Shown here: piece after piece, positions 36,069 through 44,600 of the stretch
Layout: each line of letters begins with the position of its first letter
Position numbering within the stretch: the first letter of the stretch is position 1
Source of the DNA: SBAX01 sp964646605
GTDB taxonomy: Bacteria; Planctomycetota; Phycisphaerae; UBA1845
Assembly (NCBI GenBank): GCA_964646605.1
Contig: CAZYEX010000119.1
Coordinates: 7,454 to 71,453 of the forward strand
Length of the DNA stretch: 64,000 nucleotides
Direction: 5' to 3'
The notes under the pieces: model-generated
Databases searched by the model: none
Told to the model about the DNA's origin: nothing
The model's input: only the letters and a program-made list of their open reading frames with translations
Position numbers and translations under genes: made by a program

Positions 36069-37253
36069 TCAAGGTTCTCGCAAAGCCTCGATCACGGCGA
36101 CGCGCGAAGCCCGCGAGGCGGGCACCCACGCGCCCACGATCCCCACCAGCACCACACACCCCAGCGCCCAGACCATGGTCATGGGAGTCAGATCGATCTT
36201 GAAGGCCAGCGTGGTGAAGGTGCTGAACCCGAACATATCCTTGGTGTTGCCGAGCAGTTGCAACCAGGCGACGCATCCCAGGCACCCGATGACCCCGCCC
36301 AGCAACGACAAAAAAACCGACTCGATCACGAAACCCAACAGAATCTGACCCCGCGGGAAGCCGATCGTCCGCAGCATGGCGATCTCGTCCGTGCGTCCGG
36401 CGACCATCGAAAACATGGTGTTGGCGATGGAGAACACCGCAGCCAGAGACATCATAGCCACCAGGATCCGCACGATCGTCAAGTAGATATCCATGTTCTT
36501 GGTCTGCACGCGCCAGTAATCGGCTTCGGTCTGGGCGGTGAGTTGGATGGCCGGTCCCTCGATTTGCTCGACGACCGCCGCGGCGTCGGCGCCCTCCCGC
36601 AATCGAAGCGCCGCCGACGAGTACATCGTCCGATTGTAGGAGTTCATCAGCAGCGGCAGGTATCCCCACACTTCGCTCTCCGCCGGTCCGCCCTCGGCCG
36701 TGAAATGTCCCACCACGGTGAAGCTCCGGTTGCCGCCGTATCCGAGCTCCAGCCTGTCGCCGATGTGGAGCCCCGCGAACTGCTCGGCCGCCGCACGCCC
36801 GACGATGACCTCCTGCGCCCCCGTCGCAAACATCCGCCCCGTGGGATGTACGCTGAGGTGGACCTTGAAGGCCGCCTCCGTCACTCCCCGAAGGGCGATG
36901 TTGCCCCACGTTTTCCCGCCATCGCGGATTCGAGGCCGAGAACACTGCACCATCATCTCCGGGCTGATCAGCGCCTCATTCGTCACCGAGTCGCGGGCCA
37001 CGGCCGTCAACTGGTTGAGCTTGTTGTATTCGTCCACCGGAATGGCACTGTTCGTCTCCGAGGTCGCCCCGCGTTTGAGCACCAGGATTTTTCGCTCATC
37101 GCGGGCTTTGGACAAGGAGCTGCTAAGCGCCGCGGAAAACCCCGCCATCCACGTGAACACGCCCACCACCGCGGCCACCACCAGCACCGTCAACAGCGTC
37201 GTAGTCTTGCGTACAAACAGATTCCGCCAGTGATATTTGAGCGGCAGGGCCAT
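36069..37253 (-). CDS. MacB/FtsX-type ABC transporter permease (first of three)
   Basis: 394 residues from ATG 37253; the preceding codon (37256) is GTG and could also initiate. Helix 1 is 'TTTLLTVLVVAAVVGVFTWMAGF'; the C-terminal half has 'LVAMMSLAAVFSIANTMFSMVAGRTDEIAMLRTIGFPRGQI', the typical FtsX coupling-loop region. A promoter-like TTGACG-N17-GATGAT lies so close that transcription would start at or within a base or two of the ATG, suggesting a leaderless mRNA. It is the first gene of an operon of three permeases and an adaptor. The nucleotide-binding subunit that must power it is not encoded in this window. Confidence 0.88.
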   Translation of the reverse strand: MALPLKYHWRNLFVRKTTTLLTVLVVAAVVGVFTWMAGFSAALSSSLSKARDERKILVLKRGATSETNSAIPVDEYNKLNQLTAVARDSVTNEALISPEMMVQCSRPRIRDGGKTWGNIALRGVTEAAFKVHLSVHPTGRMFATGAQEVIVGRAAAEQFAGLHIGDRLELGYGGNRSFTVVGHFTAEGGPAESEVWGYLPLLMNSYNRTMYSSAALRLREGADAAAVVEQIEGPAIQLTAQTEADYWRVQTKNMDIYLTIVRILVAMMSLAAVFSIANTMFSMVAGRTDEIAMLRTIGFPRGQILLGFVIESVFLSLLGGVIGCLGCVAWLQLLGNTKDMFGFSTFTTLAFKIDLTPMTMVWALGCVVLVGIVGAWVPASRASRVAVIEALREP

Positions 37254-37259
37254 CACCGG

Positions 37260-37288
37260 ATCATCCCCGCCGTTCGCTCCCGCGTCAA
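37260..37288 (-). promoter_or_regulatory. Candidate promoter of the ABC exporter operon (leaderless)
   Basis: On the minus strand TTGACG, a 17-bp spacer and GATGAT (37265-37260) match sigma-70 boxes at 5/6 and 4/6. Counting 6-7 bases on from the -10 box puts +1 at or next to A37253 of the ATG. No Shine-Dalgarno sequence is present, consistent with a leaderless start. Confidence 0.45.
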
Positions 37289-37346
37289 CCCAAACCGCCC
37301 ACCTTCCCCGCTGAACGGCCTGGCGTTGAGGCCCTGCGCGCGGACA

Positions 37347-37375
37347 TTGACGACCGCCCCGGCGCGACCGACAAT
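37347..37375 (+). promoter_or_regulatory. Candidate promoter of the 515-residue orphan gene
   Basis: TTGACG (37347-37352), a 17-bp spacer and GACAAT (37370-37375) match sigma-70 boxes at 5/6 and 4/6. The predicted start of transcription leaves a leader of about 20 nt that contains AGGAA. It sits back-to-back with the exporter operon promoter. Confidence 0.45.
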
Positions 37376-37402
37376 CCCAGGATCGTCCAATAGGAACCGT
37401 TC

Positions 37403-38950
37403 ATGGACTCCGTGCTGCGCATCGCATTTTACGTCGTGGTCGGTGCCGGGCTGGCGGCGGCCAACGTCTGGTATATCCAGTCGCTGGTGGAGAACATCCG
37501 CGGGGGCAAAGTGGCCATAGCTCCCTTTGCCGTGTTCGGTACGACGGAAAACGCCGACCAACTCGGATCGATCCTGGCGCGAATGCTGGAGACCCGTCTC
37601 CGCGATTTACAGACCGATCTCGAACGATTGAACCCGGTGGCCAGGTCGTCGGGCGAGCCCTCCGCGGCGCAAGGCGCGTCGGCGCCGACCGCCCTCACCC
37701 TTCCTATTCTGCCGACGGATTCCGTCGGGGTCTTGTTCAGCCTGCAGTCGACGGTGGACATCAATGTTTCCGTGGCCGGTGTCGAAGTAGGTCGGGTGAT
37801 TCCATGGTTGCAACAACTGGCCACAAGAAAGCGGACCCTGACCTTCTCCGCTTACTACAAGGACGGCGAAGTCGTGGTCAGCGGGGACATCGACGCCCTC
37901 CTCGATTCCCGTGGCAACCGGGTTTGGCTGGCGACCACGGATGCCCCGGACGAGTTGATCGACAGCGTGGCAACCGAAGTCCCACGACGGCGACTCATCC
38001 GCATCGCGGGAGGCAGTCGCCTCACAAGTTTGTCAGCGCAGGATTTCCGATCCCTTCTGCGCATCATGGTCGAGTTTGCCAGACTCGACCGCCAGGCGAG
38101 TTTCGGGCGTTCTGTGCAAGCGGAACTTGCCGCGTTGCTGCCGGAGGTGGAGAAGCTCGTGTCCCGTGTGCCGCCGTGGTACGAATTGACTTGCCTCGCC
38201 GCGTACATCGCGGCCAACGCCGGAAACCGTGACGTTGCCGTCCGATACGAGGAGGAACTGAAGCGGTTTGCGGAAAAGCCGTCGTTCCACAACACGGCCT
38301 TGGCTCTACTTCGGGCCACGATTTCCAAGCTTGAAGCGCCCGTCGCGGCGTCTGGAGATCCGCAAGCCGACTTCGTGAGGGCAGCCTCGGAATACGCCAG
38401 GCGGCTGGGACTCCCCGGCCCGGATCCACCCATCGCTTTCGTCAAGCGTGACGATTCCGGCGCTATCGCGGTGTGGAACGAGGAGCAGCAGGTCTACGAG
38501 GTGGACACCGCGTCGGTGGGTGTCCCCGGCCTTCCACGGTATATCGCCCTCCAAGGGCGCTTTCTCTCCAAAAACATCAAGCAGTACAACGCGTCCCGGG
38601 GTGTCGACCTCATGTCCTGGAACGAGTTTCGCCACTCCCTTGTCGATTACATGATTACGACCGAGCCTGACGCCGCCGCCGCGCCCTTTTTCGGCTCGGC
38701 GCGGTACGGACTTTTCAACGCTCTGAGGCAGCTTCAGGATTTGATCGATGACGCGAAACCGGTTCGCGCCCTGGCGTTGGCGCTGCTCGACCGGTTCGAT
38801 AGTGATTGGCTCAGGAGAGACCTGCTACCGCACCTCCGGGCCGTGAACAAACAGCTCGGGGTAATCCCGGAGGCGAAATTCATGGAGGCGTTTCCTGATC
38901 GTGTCCCCGGTCGTGTTCCCAAGCGTGCCGAATCTACTCAACGTTCTTAG
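37403..38950 (+). CDS. Membrane-anchored protein of unknown function
   Basis: 515 residues, not recognised. AGGAA 6 nt before the ATG supports the start. One N-terminal hydrophobic helix (residues 4-26, IAFYVVVGAGLAAANVWYIQSL) is probably an uncleaved anchor or a poor signal. It is followed by 'GKVAIAPFAVFG...ADQLGSILARMLETRL', the kind of 'vAv.pF...g......lg..la..l' start seen in periplasmic domains that precede TPR-like regions. The middle (about 230-330) is helical with TPR-like spacing (e.g. 'WYELTCLAAYIAANAGNRDVAVRYEEELKRFAE'). The end is basic. It is divergent from the exporter operon, separated by 146 bp with both promoters predicted inside, so a shared regulation is possible but unproven. 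It faces yjbQ tail-to-tail. Confidence 0.7.
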   Translation: MDSVLRIAFYVVVGAGLAAANVWYIQSLVENIRGGKVAIAPFAVFGTTENADQLGSILARMLETRLRDLQTDLERLNPVARSSGEPSAAQGASAPTALTLPILPTDSVGVLFSLQSTVDINVSVAGVEVGRVIPWLQQLATRKRTLTFSAYYKDGEVVVSGDIDALLDSRGNRVWLATTDAPDELIDSVATEVPRRRLIRIAGGSRLTSLSAQDFRSLLRIMVEFARLDRQASFGRSVQAELAALLPEVEKLVSRVPPWYELTCLAAYIAANAGNRDVAVRYEEELKRFAEKPSFHNTALALLRATISKLEAPVAASGDPQADFVRAASEYARRLGLPGPDPPIAFVKRDDSGAIAVWNEEQQVYEVDTASVGVPGLPRYIALQGRFLSKNIKQYNASRGVDLMSWNEFRHSLVDYMITTEPDAAAAPFFGSARYGLFNALRQLQDLIDDAKPVRALALALLDRFDSDWLRRDLLPHLRAVNKQLGVIPEAKFMEAFPDRVPGRVPKRAESTQRS

Positions 38951-39024
38951 CCGATCCGGTCCGGCTCACGAAAACAACACGCGGCTCCGAATACGCGGTC
39001 TATCCACGGCGGTTTTCCGCCCCG

Positions 39025-39462
39025 TTACACCTCGCCGACGACTTGGACGACGATTTGACGCGTGCGTGGACGGGTGTCGAAGTCGATCAAGACGATCTGC
39101 TGCCAGGTGCCCAGTTGGAGTTTGCCCTTCACCAATGGAACCGTGATGGACGGGCCCAGAAGCGATGCGCGGCAGTGGGCATGGCCGTTGTCGTCGTTCC
39201 ACGTTGCTTCATGGCGATAGGGGGCGTTTTCGGGCGCAAGCTTCTCGAACATGGCCGCAAGGTCATGCTCGACCAGCCCGGGCTCGAATTCCGTGGTGGT
39301 GATCCCGGCCGTGGACCCGACTACGAAGACGGTCACGATTCCGTCGCGAATCCCTCCGCGCTCCAGTGCGGTCAGGACCGGATCGGTAAGATTGAAAACC
39401 TCGTCGCGCCCTCGCGTTTGGACCTCAAGCTCATGGGTCTCGACGCTCATCGCCGGAATCAT
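39025..39462 (-). CDS. yjbQ: YjbQ-family protein (UPF0047; secondary thiamine-phosphate synthase-like)
   Basis: 145 residues (ATG 39462; ATG 39450 four codons later is an alternative). It shows the full UPF0047 pattern: 'GIVTVFVVGSTAGITTTEFEPGLVEHDLAAMFEKLAP', 'Y.HEATWNDDNGHAHCRASLLGPSITVPLVKGKLQLGTWQQIVLIDFDTRPRTRQIVVQVVGE', including the conserved NDDNGHAH and GTWQQI.L.DFD..PR.R. Length matches the family. Members form trimers with a metal-binding site, and some complement thiamine-phosphate synthase mutants weakly; the true function remains uncertain. Cytoplasmic. No operon partner is apparent: it lies between the convergent orphan gene and a zinc-ribbon gene 179 nt upstream. Confidence 0.92.
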   Translation of the reverse strand: MIPAMSVETHELEVQTRGRDEVFNLTDPVLTALERGGIRDGIVTVFVVGSTAGITTTEFEPGLVEHDLAAMFEKLAPENAPYRHEATWNDDNGHAHCRASLLGPSITVPLVKGKLQLGTWQQIVLIDFDTRPRTRQIVVQVVGEV

Positions 39463-39640
39463 CGATCCGCTATGCAGGACGGGTCGCGCGCGCCGCCGTC
39501 GAGTACGAGGTCCAGCCTTTGCGCGCGCCGCCCCGCGCCTGCGGAAGCAATCCCGGCGCAGACCGCCAGCGCCGTGCCGTCACACGCACGTTTTCGGAAC
39601 GAACCCGCGACTCTTCGTGGGTCTTGTTCTTCAGATCCGC

Positions 39641-40003
39641 CTACCGACGTCGACGCTGGTAGCAATCTCGGCAGTAGACCGGTCGGCCTTCCGTCGGCTT
39701 GAACGGAACCTCCGTCGGGCGTCCGCACTCGGCACAGGTAGCCGTGTGAAGCTCGCGTGCACCACCGCCGCCCCCGGCGCCGCCGCCACGCCCCGAGGAG
39801 GCGTAACCAGATCGGCTGCCGCCGCCCCCACCGCCACCCCCGCCCCCCATTTCACCGCCGCCCTTGCGCTTGGAGCGACACGCCGCGCAGCGTTTGGGTT
39901 CATTGGTGAAGCCGCGCTCGGCATAGCGCTGCTGGTCGGTAGCAGAGTGGGTGAACGCCTCTCCGCAATCCATACAACTGATCGTCTTGTCTTCATACTC
40001 CAT
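39641..40003 (-). CDS. Double zinc-ribbon protein with a glycine-rich linker (CxxC-x17-CxxC type)
   Basis: 120 residues from ATG 40003, chosen because GAGAGG lies 8 nt upstream and MEYEDKTI..C..C is the usual start of this family; the open frame runs 62 codons further upstream with unlike sequence. The first zinc ribbon is CMDC-x25-CAAC (residues about 10-42, containing 'GEAFTHSATDQQRYAERGF.NEPKRC'). A Gly/Ser/Arg-rich linker (about 45-80) follows, then the second ribbon CAEC-x17-CRDC, ending in RRRR. Such small proteins are widespread in bacteria and of unknown role; the ribbons and basic tail suggest nucleic-acid or protein binding. The poly-glycine linker makes this member look disordered in the middle. 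A good promoter match lies 130 nt upstream. Confidence 0.85.
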   Translation of the reverse strand: MEYEDKTISCMDCGEAFTHSATDQQRYAERGFTNEPKRCAACRSKRKGGGEMGGGGGGGGGGSRSGYASSGRGGGAGGGGGARELHTATCAECGRPTEVPFKPTEGRPVYCRDCYQRRRR

Positions 40004-40330
40004 GTGTGCGGCCTCTCGGCTGGGCGACGCCGGCGAAGCTTCAACGGGGATCCCCTCGGCCGAGCGGCCTATTGTTTGGGTGGATACTCCTGACGAAGAT
40101 CGGCGGTCAAACCCTTGTCCAATGACCTTATCAGACCAGATGCGCCCACGCCTGTCAAGTGAATTCGTAGACGAAAGCACGTCGGACACAAAAAAACCGA
40201 TCCCGCGCCCGCGTTTGCCCAGAACTGATCCTACCCTAGATTAACGTTCGCTATGGCACCGGGGCAGCGCAGGCGGTTTCCGGGACGTGCGGATGATCCA
40301 TAAGTCCATGTGCAATATATGGTAACGTAG
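40004..40330. other. 327-bp intergenic stretch between the zinc-ribbon and DUF2304 genes
   Basis: No gene seen. Contains the zinc-ribbon promoter candidate (40130-40158) with a leader of about 120 nt, an A7 run at about 40191, and AT-richer DNA at 40240-40335 around ATATATGG, just after the stop of the DUF2304 gene. No clear terminator hairpin. Confidence 0.55.
40130..40158 (-). promoter_or_regulatory. Candidate sigma-70-type promoter of the zinc-ribbon gene
   Basis: On the minus strand a perfect TTGACA (40158-40153) is followed after 17 bp by TCTGAT (40135-40130, 4/6 to TATAAT). It is the best box pair seen in the window. It gives an untranslated leader of about 120 nt. Confidence 0.5.
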
Positions 40331-40699
40331 CTATCGAGGCTCGCTTCGTACGTCCTGGCCGGGGGCCCGGTGACCCATCGCGTCGTCGATGGCGATTCGG
40401 CGTGTGAGGAGCGTCAGATCGCGTCGCAAACGGCGGAGGCGGGCGTAGACCATGAAGAATCCAAGCATGGTGGTGATGACGGCACAGTAGAGCACGAGGT
40501 CGGCACCGCGTCCGATCCCCAGGCGCTGGGCCAGCCAGACGGTCATACCGGGCCGCAGAAGCGCTACCCCGGCCAAGAGCCAAAGCAAGGCCCAACCGAT
40601 CCCTTCCTTGCGTCCCGTCCAACCTCGGAGGGCGGCGACCACGCTGAACAGAAACAGCCCGCCCACCACGACCACGGAGATCACTTGAAACAGTGTCAT
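40331..40699 (-). CDS. DUF2304-family small membrane protein
   Basis: 122 residues. Three hydrophobic helices (FQVISVVVVGGLFLFSVVAAL; GIGWALLWLLAGVALL; LVLYCAVITTMLGFFMVYARL), each joined by short loops, then a basic helical C-terminus (RLRRLRRDLTLLTRRIAI). The 'R.GWALLWL..G' pattern in helix 2 and the overall size match DUF2304. Its ATG overlaps the stop of the GT2 gene by 4 nt (ATGA at 40696-40699), so the two are translated together, as is usual for DUF2304 genes next to dolichol-phosphate-mannose-synthase-like GT2 genes. It may hold or partner the glycosyltransferase at the membrane; that role is inferred from gene pairing. Confidence 0.85.
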   Translation of the reverse strand: MTLFQVISVVVVGGLFLFSVVAALRGWTGRKEGIGWALLWLLAGVALLRPGMTVWLAQRLGIGRGADLVLYCAVITTMLGFFMVYARLRRLRRDLTLLTRRIAIDDAMGHRAPGQDVRSEPR

Positions 40700-41424
40700 G
40701 GCGCTATCCTTCCGAAAAGGTAATGCACGGCAATTCTCAACGCCCCGCGAAGCGGTTGCCCCTTTCGCAAGGAATACTCGGTGTAGCGGACATCGACCGG
40801 AACTTCGCGGTAGGGCAACCCCGAGTTGCGGATCTGATCGATGATCTCGCTGGCGTGGGCCATGCGGTCGAGGTGAATGTCGATCCGCTGGGCCGCGCGG
40901 CGAGAAAAGGCACGCAGACCGTTGTGGGCGTCAGTGAGCTCCACCCGGCTGACCAGATTCGTGAGCAGCACTCCCAACCGAAGGACGAACCGCCGGGGCC
41001 TGGGCATGGACACAGGGGGCCCCAGGAATCGAGAACCAAGCACGATATCGTACTCGCCGGCGACGATCGGTGTCAACAGCCTGGCAATGTCCGCGACCCC
41101 ATGTTGTCCGTCGGCGTCGAAAGTGACCACATAGCGGGCGCCGTGGAGCAAAGCGAAGTCGATTCCGGTCTGCAGCGCGGCTCCCTGCCCGCAGTTAATG
41201 ATGTGGCGGAGTACGGTCGCGCCTGCCTGCTTCGCGGCCTGGGAGGTTCCGTCGCTCGAGCCGTCGTCCACGACCACAACATTCGGGTAGAGAGGGCACA
41301 GTGCCCGCAGCGTTTCCCCGATGGCCTGGGCTTCGTTGTAGGCCGGGACGACGACGTAAACGGCTTGGCGCACCTCCAAGGAGAGCTCGGCGAAGGGGGG
41401 CACTTCTGGCGGTCGCGTTTCCAT
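40696..41424 (-). CDS. GT2-family glycosyltransferase (polyprenyl-phosphate sugar transferase-like)
   Basis: 242 residues with a single GT-A domain: 'AVYVVVPAYNEAQAIGETLRAL', 'NVVVVDDGSSDGTSQAAKQAGATVLRH', the DXD-type 'VVTFDADGQHGVADIARLL', and 'DIVLGSRFLG', all classic of dolichyl/undecaprenyl-phosphate mannose or glucose synthases. It lacks the two extra C-terminal helices some relatives have; the DUF2304 protein encoded in overlap may supply membrane attachment. Probably makes a polyprenyl-phosphate sugar used as donor by GT-C enzymes, such as those encoded at 56043 and 59933. That link is inference. No Shine-Dalgarno sequence is seen. Confidence 0.88.
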   Translation of the reverse strand: METRPPEVPPFAELSLEVRQAVYVVVPAYNEAQAIGETLRALCPLYPNVVVVDDGSSDGTSQAAKQAGATVLRHIINCGQGAALQTGIDFALLHGARYVVTFDADGQHGVADIARLLTPIVAGEYDIVLGSRFLGPPVSMPRPRRFVLRLGVLLTNLVSRVELTDAHNGLRAFSRRAAQRIDIHLDRMAHASEIIDQIRNSGLPYREVPVDVRYTEYSLRKGQPLRGALRIAVHYLFGRIAP

Positions 41425-41444
41425 GTGGTGTCTTTGCGTGGCGG

Positions 41445-41473
41445 ATTGTCTCGCAGGTTTCGGTCAAGTCCAA
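41445..41473 (-). promoter_or_regulatory. Candidate promoter of the GT2-DUF2304 pair
   Basis: On the minus strand TTGGAC (41473-41468), a 17-bp spacer and GACAAT (41450-41445) match sigma-70 boxes at 3/6 and 4/6, about 20 nt before the GT2 start codon. Moderate match only. Confidence 0.3.
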
Positions 41474-41576
41474 CCGAATTCAGGGTTGGCCTGGCGACTT
41501 CGAAGTTCAGGATAACAATTAAAGCCAGAGCGAAGCCAACGCCAATTTCTTACACCACATTCGGGCACCGTTCGGT

Positions 41577-41582
41577 TATACT
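41577..41582 (+). promoter_or_regulatory. Candidate -10 box upstream of the beta-helix giant gene
   Basis: TATACT (5/6) in a locally AT-richer stretch, with only a poor -35 sequence 17 bp upstream. It would give a leader of about 110 nt that ends in AAAGGAAA before the ATG at 41700. Confidence 0.3.
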
Positions 41583-41699
41583 GGCGATCCGGAGGGCAAT
41601 CTCCCCATACGCGCCTTCTTTTGTTCGGGTCGTGCGCCGTAGCGCAAGGGAACGGATTCAGGAGAGCTTCGTCCTGCTTCCTTTGGAAAGGAAAGTGTC

Positions 41700-44600
41700 A
41701 TGTCGCGCGGGAATCGGATCGCGGGGTTTGTGGTGGCTTTGGTGCTCGCCTGGGGCGTGATGCCATTGGCGCAGGGCGACGACGGTTCGCGCCCCAGCGC
41801 CCCGGCGGGAACTTGTGCCATGACCGCGAGCGGGCAGACGGCAGCCCGCACATCCGGTCCCGACTTGATCGTGGGCAATGTTTGGCAATGCGCAGAGCTT
41901 GGCCGCGAGGGAGCGCTGGGAAGCGGAACGATCGGCATGTCCTGCAACACGACAGCATGCACGATCGGCGACCAGGGAACGAACTGGTGGGGGCTGCCGA
42001 ATATCGATCACCCCATGATCTCGGTGAACCTTTTTCGATTGCGCCGCGTCGACGGATCGGATCGCTTGATGCAGCTTGGGCAGTCCTGGATGAAGCACGG
42101 GTTCGGCACCGCGCTAGCGAACGAATGCGGATTGGGGTGTACCGGGGGACACTTTAATCTCAATGGTCCCGGTTGTTCGGACACCTACGCTGCCGGGCAG
42201 TTCGTGGCCTGTGATCTGGGGCCGCGCTCGATGATGAACCCATATACGGGCGTGATGCCCTTCAGCGCGGACATGGGGTCGTCGGGCGGATGTTTCGCGA
42301 ACTTCCTGGCCAATGATCACCGCGATCACGTCCACGACAACATTTCGCATCGCTTGCAAATCAAGGACGTGGATTTGGATCCGAGTCTGAACGTCGGGGC
42401 GAAGTATTTTTCCGAAGGGCAATACCTGGTTCCGCATGAGTCCGTGGCTCCCGGGACGCAGAACAATAACGCCTCCTACCGCCGGGTTCTGGTCAGCGGC
42501 CAGGGGGCATGCGGGAACGAGAATGCGTTTCTCGATTTCGGGTTCACCCATGCGCAGGAGCCGGCCATCAACGCTTGGCCGGGAAGTGGGCAAAGCCTCA
42601 TCGAACCGGAACCGCTGGTCGATGGGCGGGGGGTCCTCGCCTACAAGGTGACGCATCTCGGCAACGTCTGGCGCTACGAGTACGTCCTTTACAACATGAA
42701 CATGGACCGGGCGATGCGTTCCTTGAGCATTCCCACGCCGGCCGGAGTCGTGGTCACAGGGACCGGGTTCCATCACCCGCTTAACCATGCGCCGGAGCCG
42801 CACACGGTCAACTACGCCAATACGCCCTGGGCGGTCTCCACAAGCGGCGGGGCGGTGACTTGGTCGACGGCTTCCTTTGGCACCGATCCGTTCGCCAACG
42901 CGGTGCGGTTCGGAACGGCCTACAACTTCTATTTTGACGCCAATACGCCTCCAACGCCGGTGGATGCCACGGTCGGGCTCTTCAAGACCGGCGGAAGTGT
43001 TCCCGCCTCCGCATTGGGTCCGTCGGCGGGTCCGGTGGACTGTAACAACAACGGGATCGAGGACCGTTGCGACGTGAGCTGCGGATTGCCGGGTTGTTTG
43101 GTTCCCAATTGCGCGCTGAAGGCGGATTGCAACGGAAACTTCGTGCCCGACGACTGCGAGCCGGACTGCAACAACAACGGAATAGCGGACCGCTGCGACA
43201 TCGCCAACCTGACCAGTTTGGATTGTGACGCCAACGCCGTGCCCGACGAGTGTGAGCCTCTGGTCGATTGCAACAACAACCTTGTCCGCGATGCCTGCGA
43301 GGCCTATGCGGATCCCTTGCTGGACGCGAACGACAACGGGATTCTGGATAGCTGTGAACCGCCGCTAGTGGGCATCAACCGCTACGTGGACGACGACGCG
43401 CCGGGCGATCCGGTTCCGGGCTGGCCGCTGGGAAGCGACCCGTTGGAAAACGGCACGCCCTCGCATCCCTTCGATGCGATCCAAGAGGCCATCTGGGCTG
43501 CCGCCGATGGCGACACGGTGGTGGTCCGCGACGGGACGTATCTGGGGCCGGGCAACCGCGAGCTGTTCTACGGCGGCAAGAGGATCGCGGTGCGGAGCGA
43601 GAACGGTCCCGATTCGTGCATCATTGACCTGCAGGGGTTTTTCCTGGGCGCGTTTTTCCAGAACGAGGGATTGTTTTCGAGGCTGGAGGGGTTCCATTTT
43701 TCGAACTTGCACTCCAACCAACAGTCCGCCAATCCCGGGATCTTCGCTTCCTCGGGCAGTCCAACGGTGGTCAACTGCCGATTCACGACCAACGGAAACC
43801 GCTCCGTGGGAGCGATCCTCACTAGCTCCAGCCGAACGGTGTTCAGCCGTTGCGAGTTTGTAGGAATGCAACGCGCGGTTCGGTGCTTTACCAGTCGACC
43901 GGTCTTGTCCAACTGCATCTTCCGAGGCGGAACGGTCGGCGTGCTTTCGGAGAACGGCAACGGAACCGCGGATTGCGTAAACTCCTCCAGCCCGCGGATC
44001 ATCAATTCGACGATTACTGGTTTCACCATCGGTGTGCAGGCGGCGACGGGCTCGGTCGTGCTGGTCAGCGACAGCGTTGTTTGGGGTAACGGAACGGAGC
44101 TGACGGCAAGCCTCGCGGATCTTTTCGCGTCCCACAGCGATGTGGAGGGCGGGTACCCGGGATTGGGGAACATCAACGCCGCCCCGATGTTTGTGGATGC
44201 GGTCAACGGCGATTTGCGGATTTCCGCGGGGTCGCCCTGCATCGACGCGGGGGACAACATCAGCAATCCCCTCGAGGCGACGGACTTCAAGGGCGGTCCG
44301 CGTCAGTTCGACGACCCCGCGACCTCGGACACCGGTCTGGGGACGCCCCCCATCGTGGACATGGGAGCCCATGAGTGGGCGGATTGTAACGGAAACGGCA
44401 TCGATGACTCCGTGGATATTGCCCTGGGAACGAGCCGGGACTGCAACGGAAACTTTGTACCTGACGAATGCGAAGCGTTCGTGGACTGCAACGTCACCAC
44501 CATCCGCGACATCTGCGACATTGCGGACGGAACCAGCCAGGATTGCAACCATAACTTCGTCCCCGACGAGTGCGACGTCTCCTCGCTTGCCAGCGACGAT

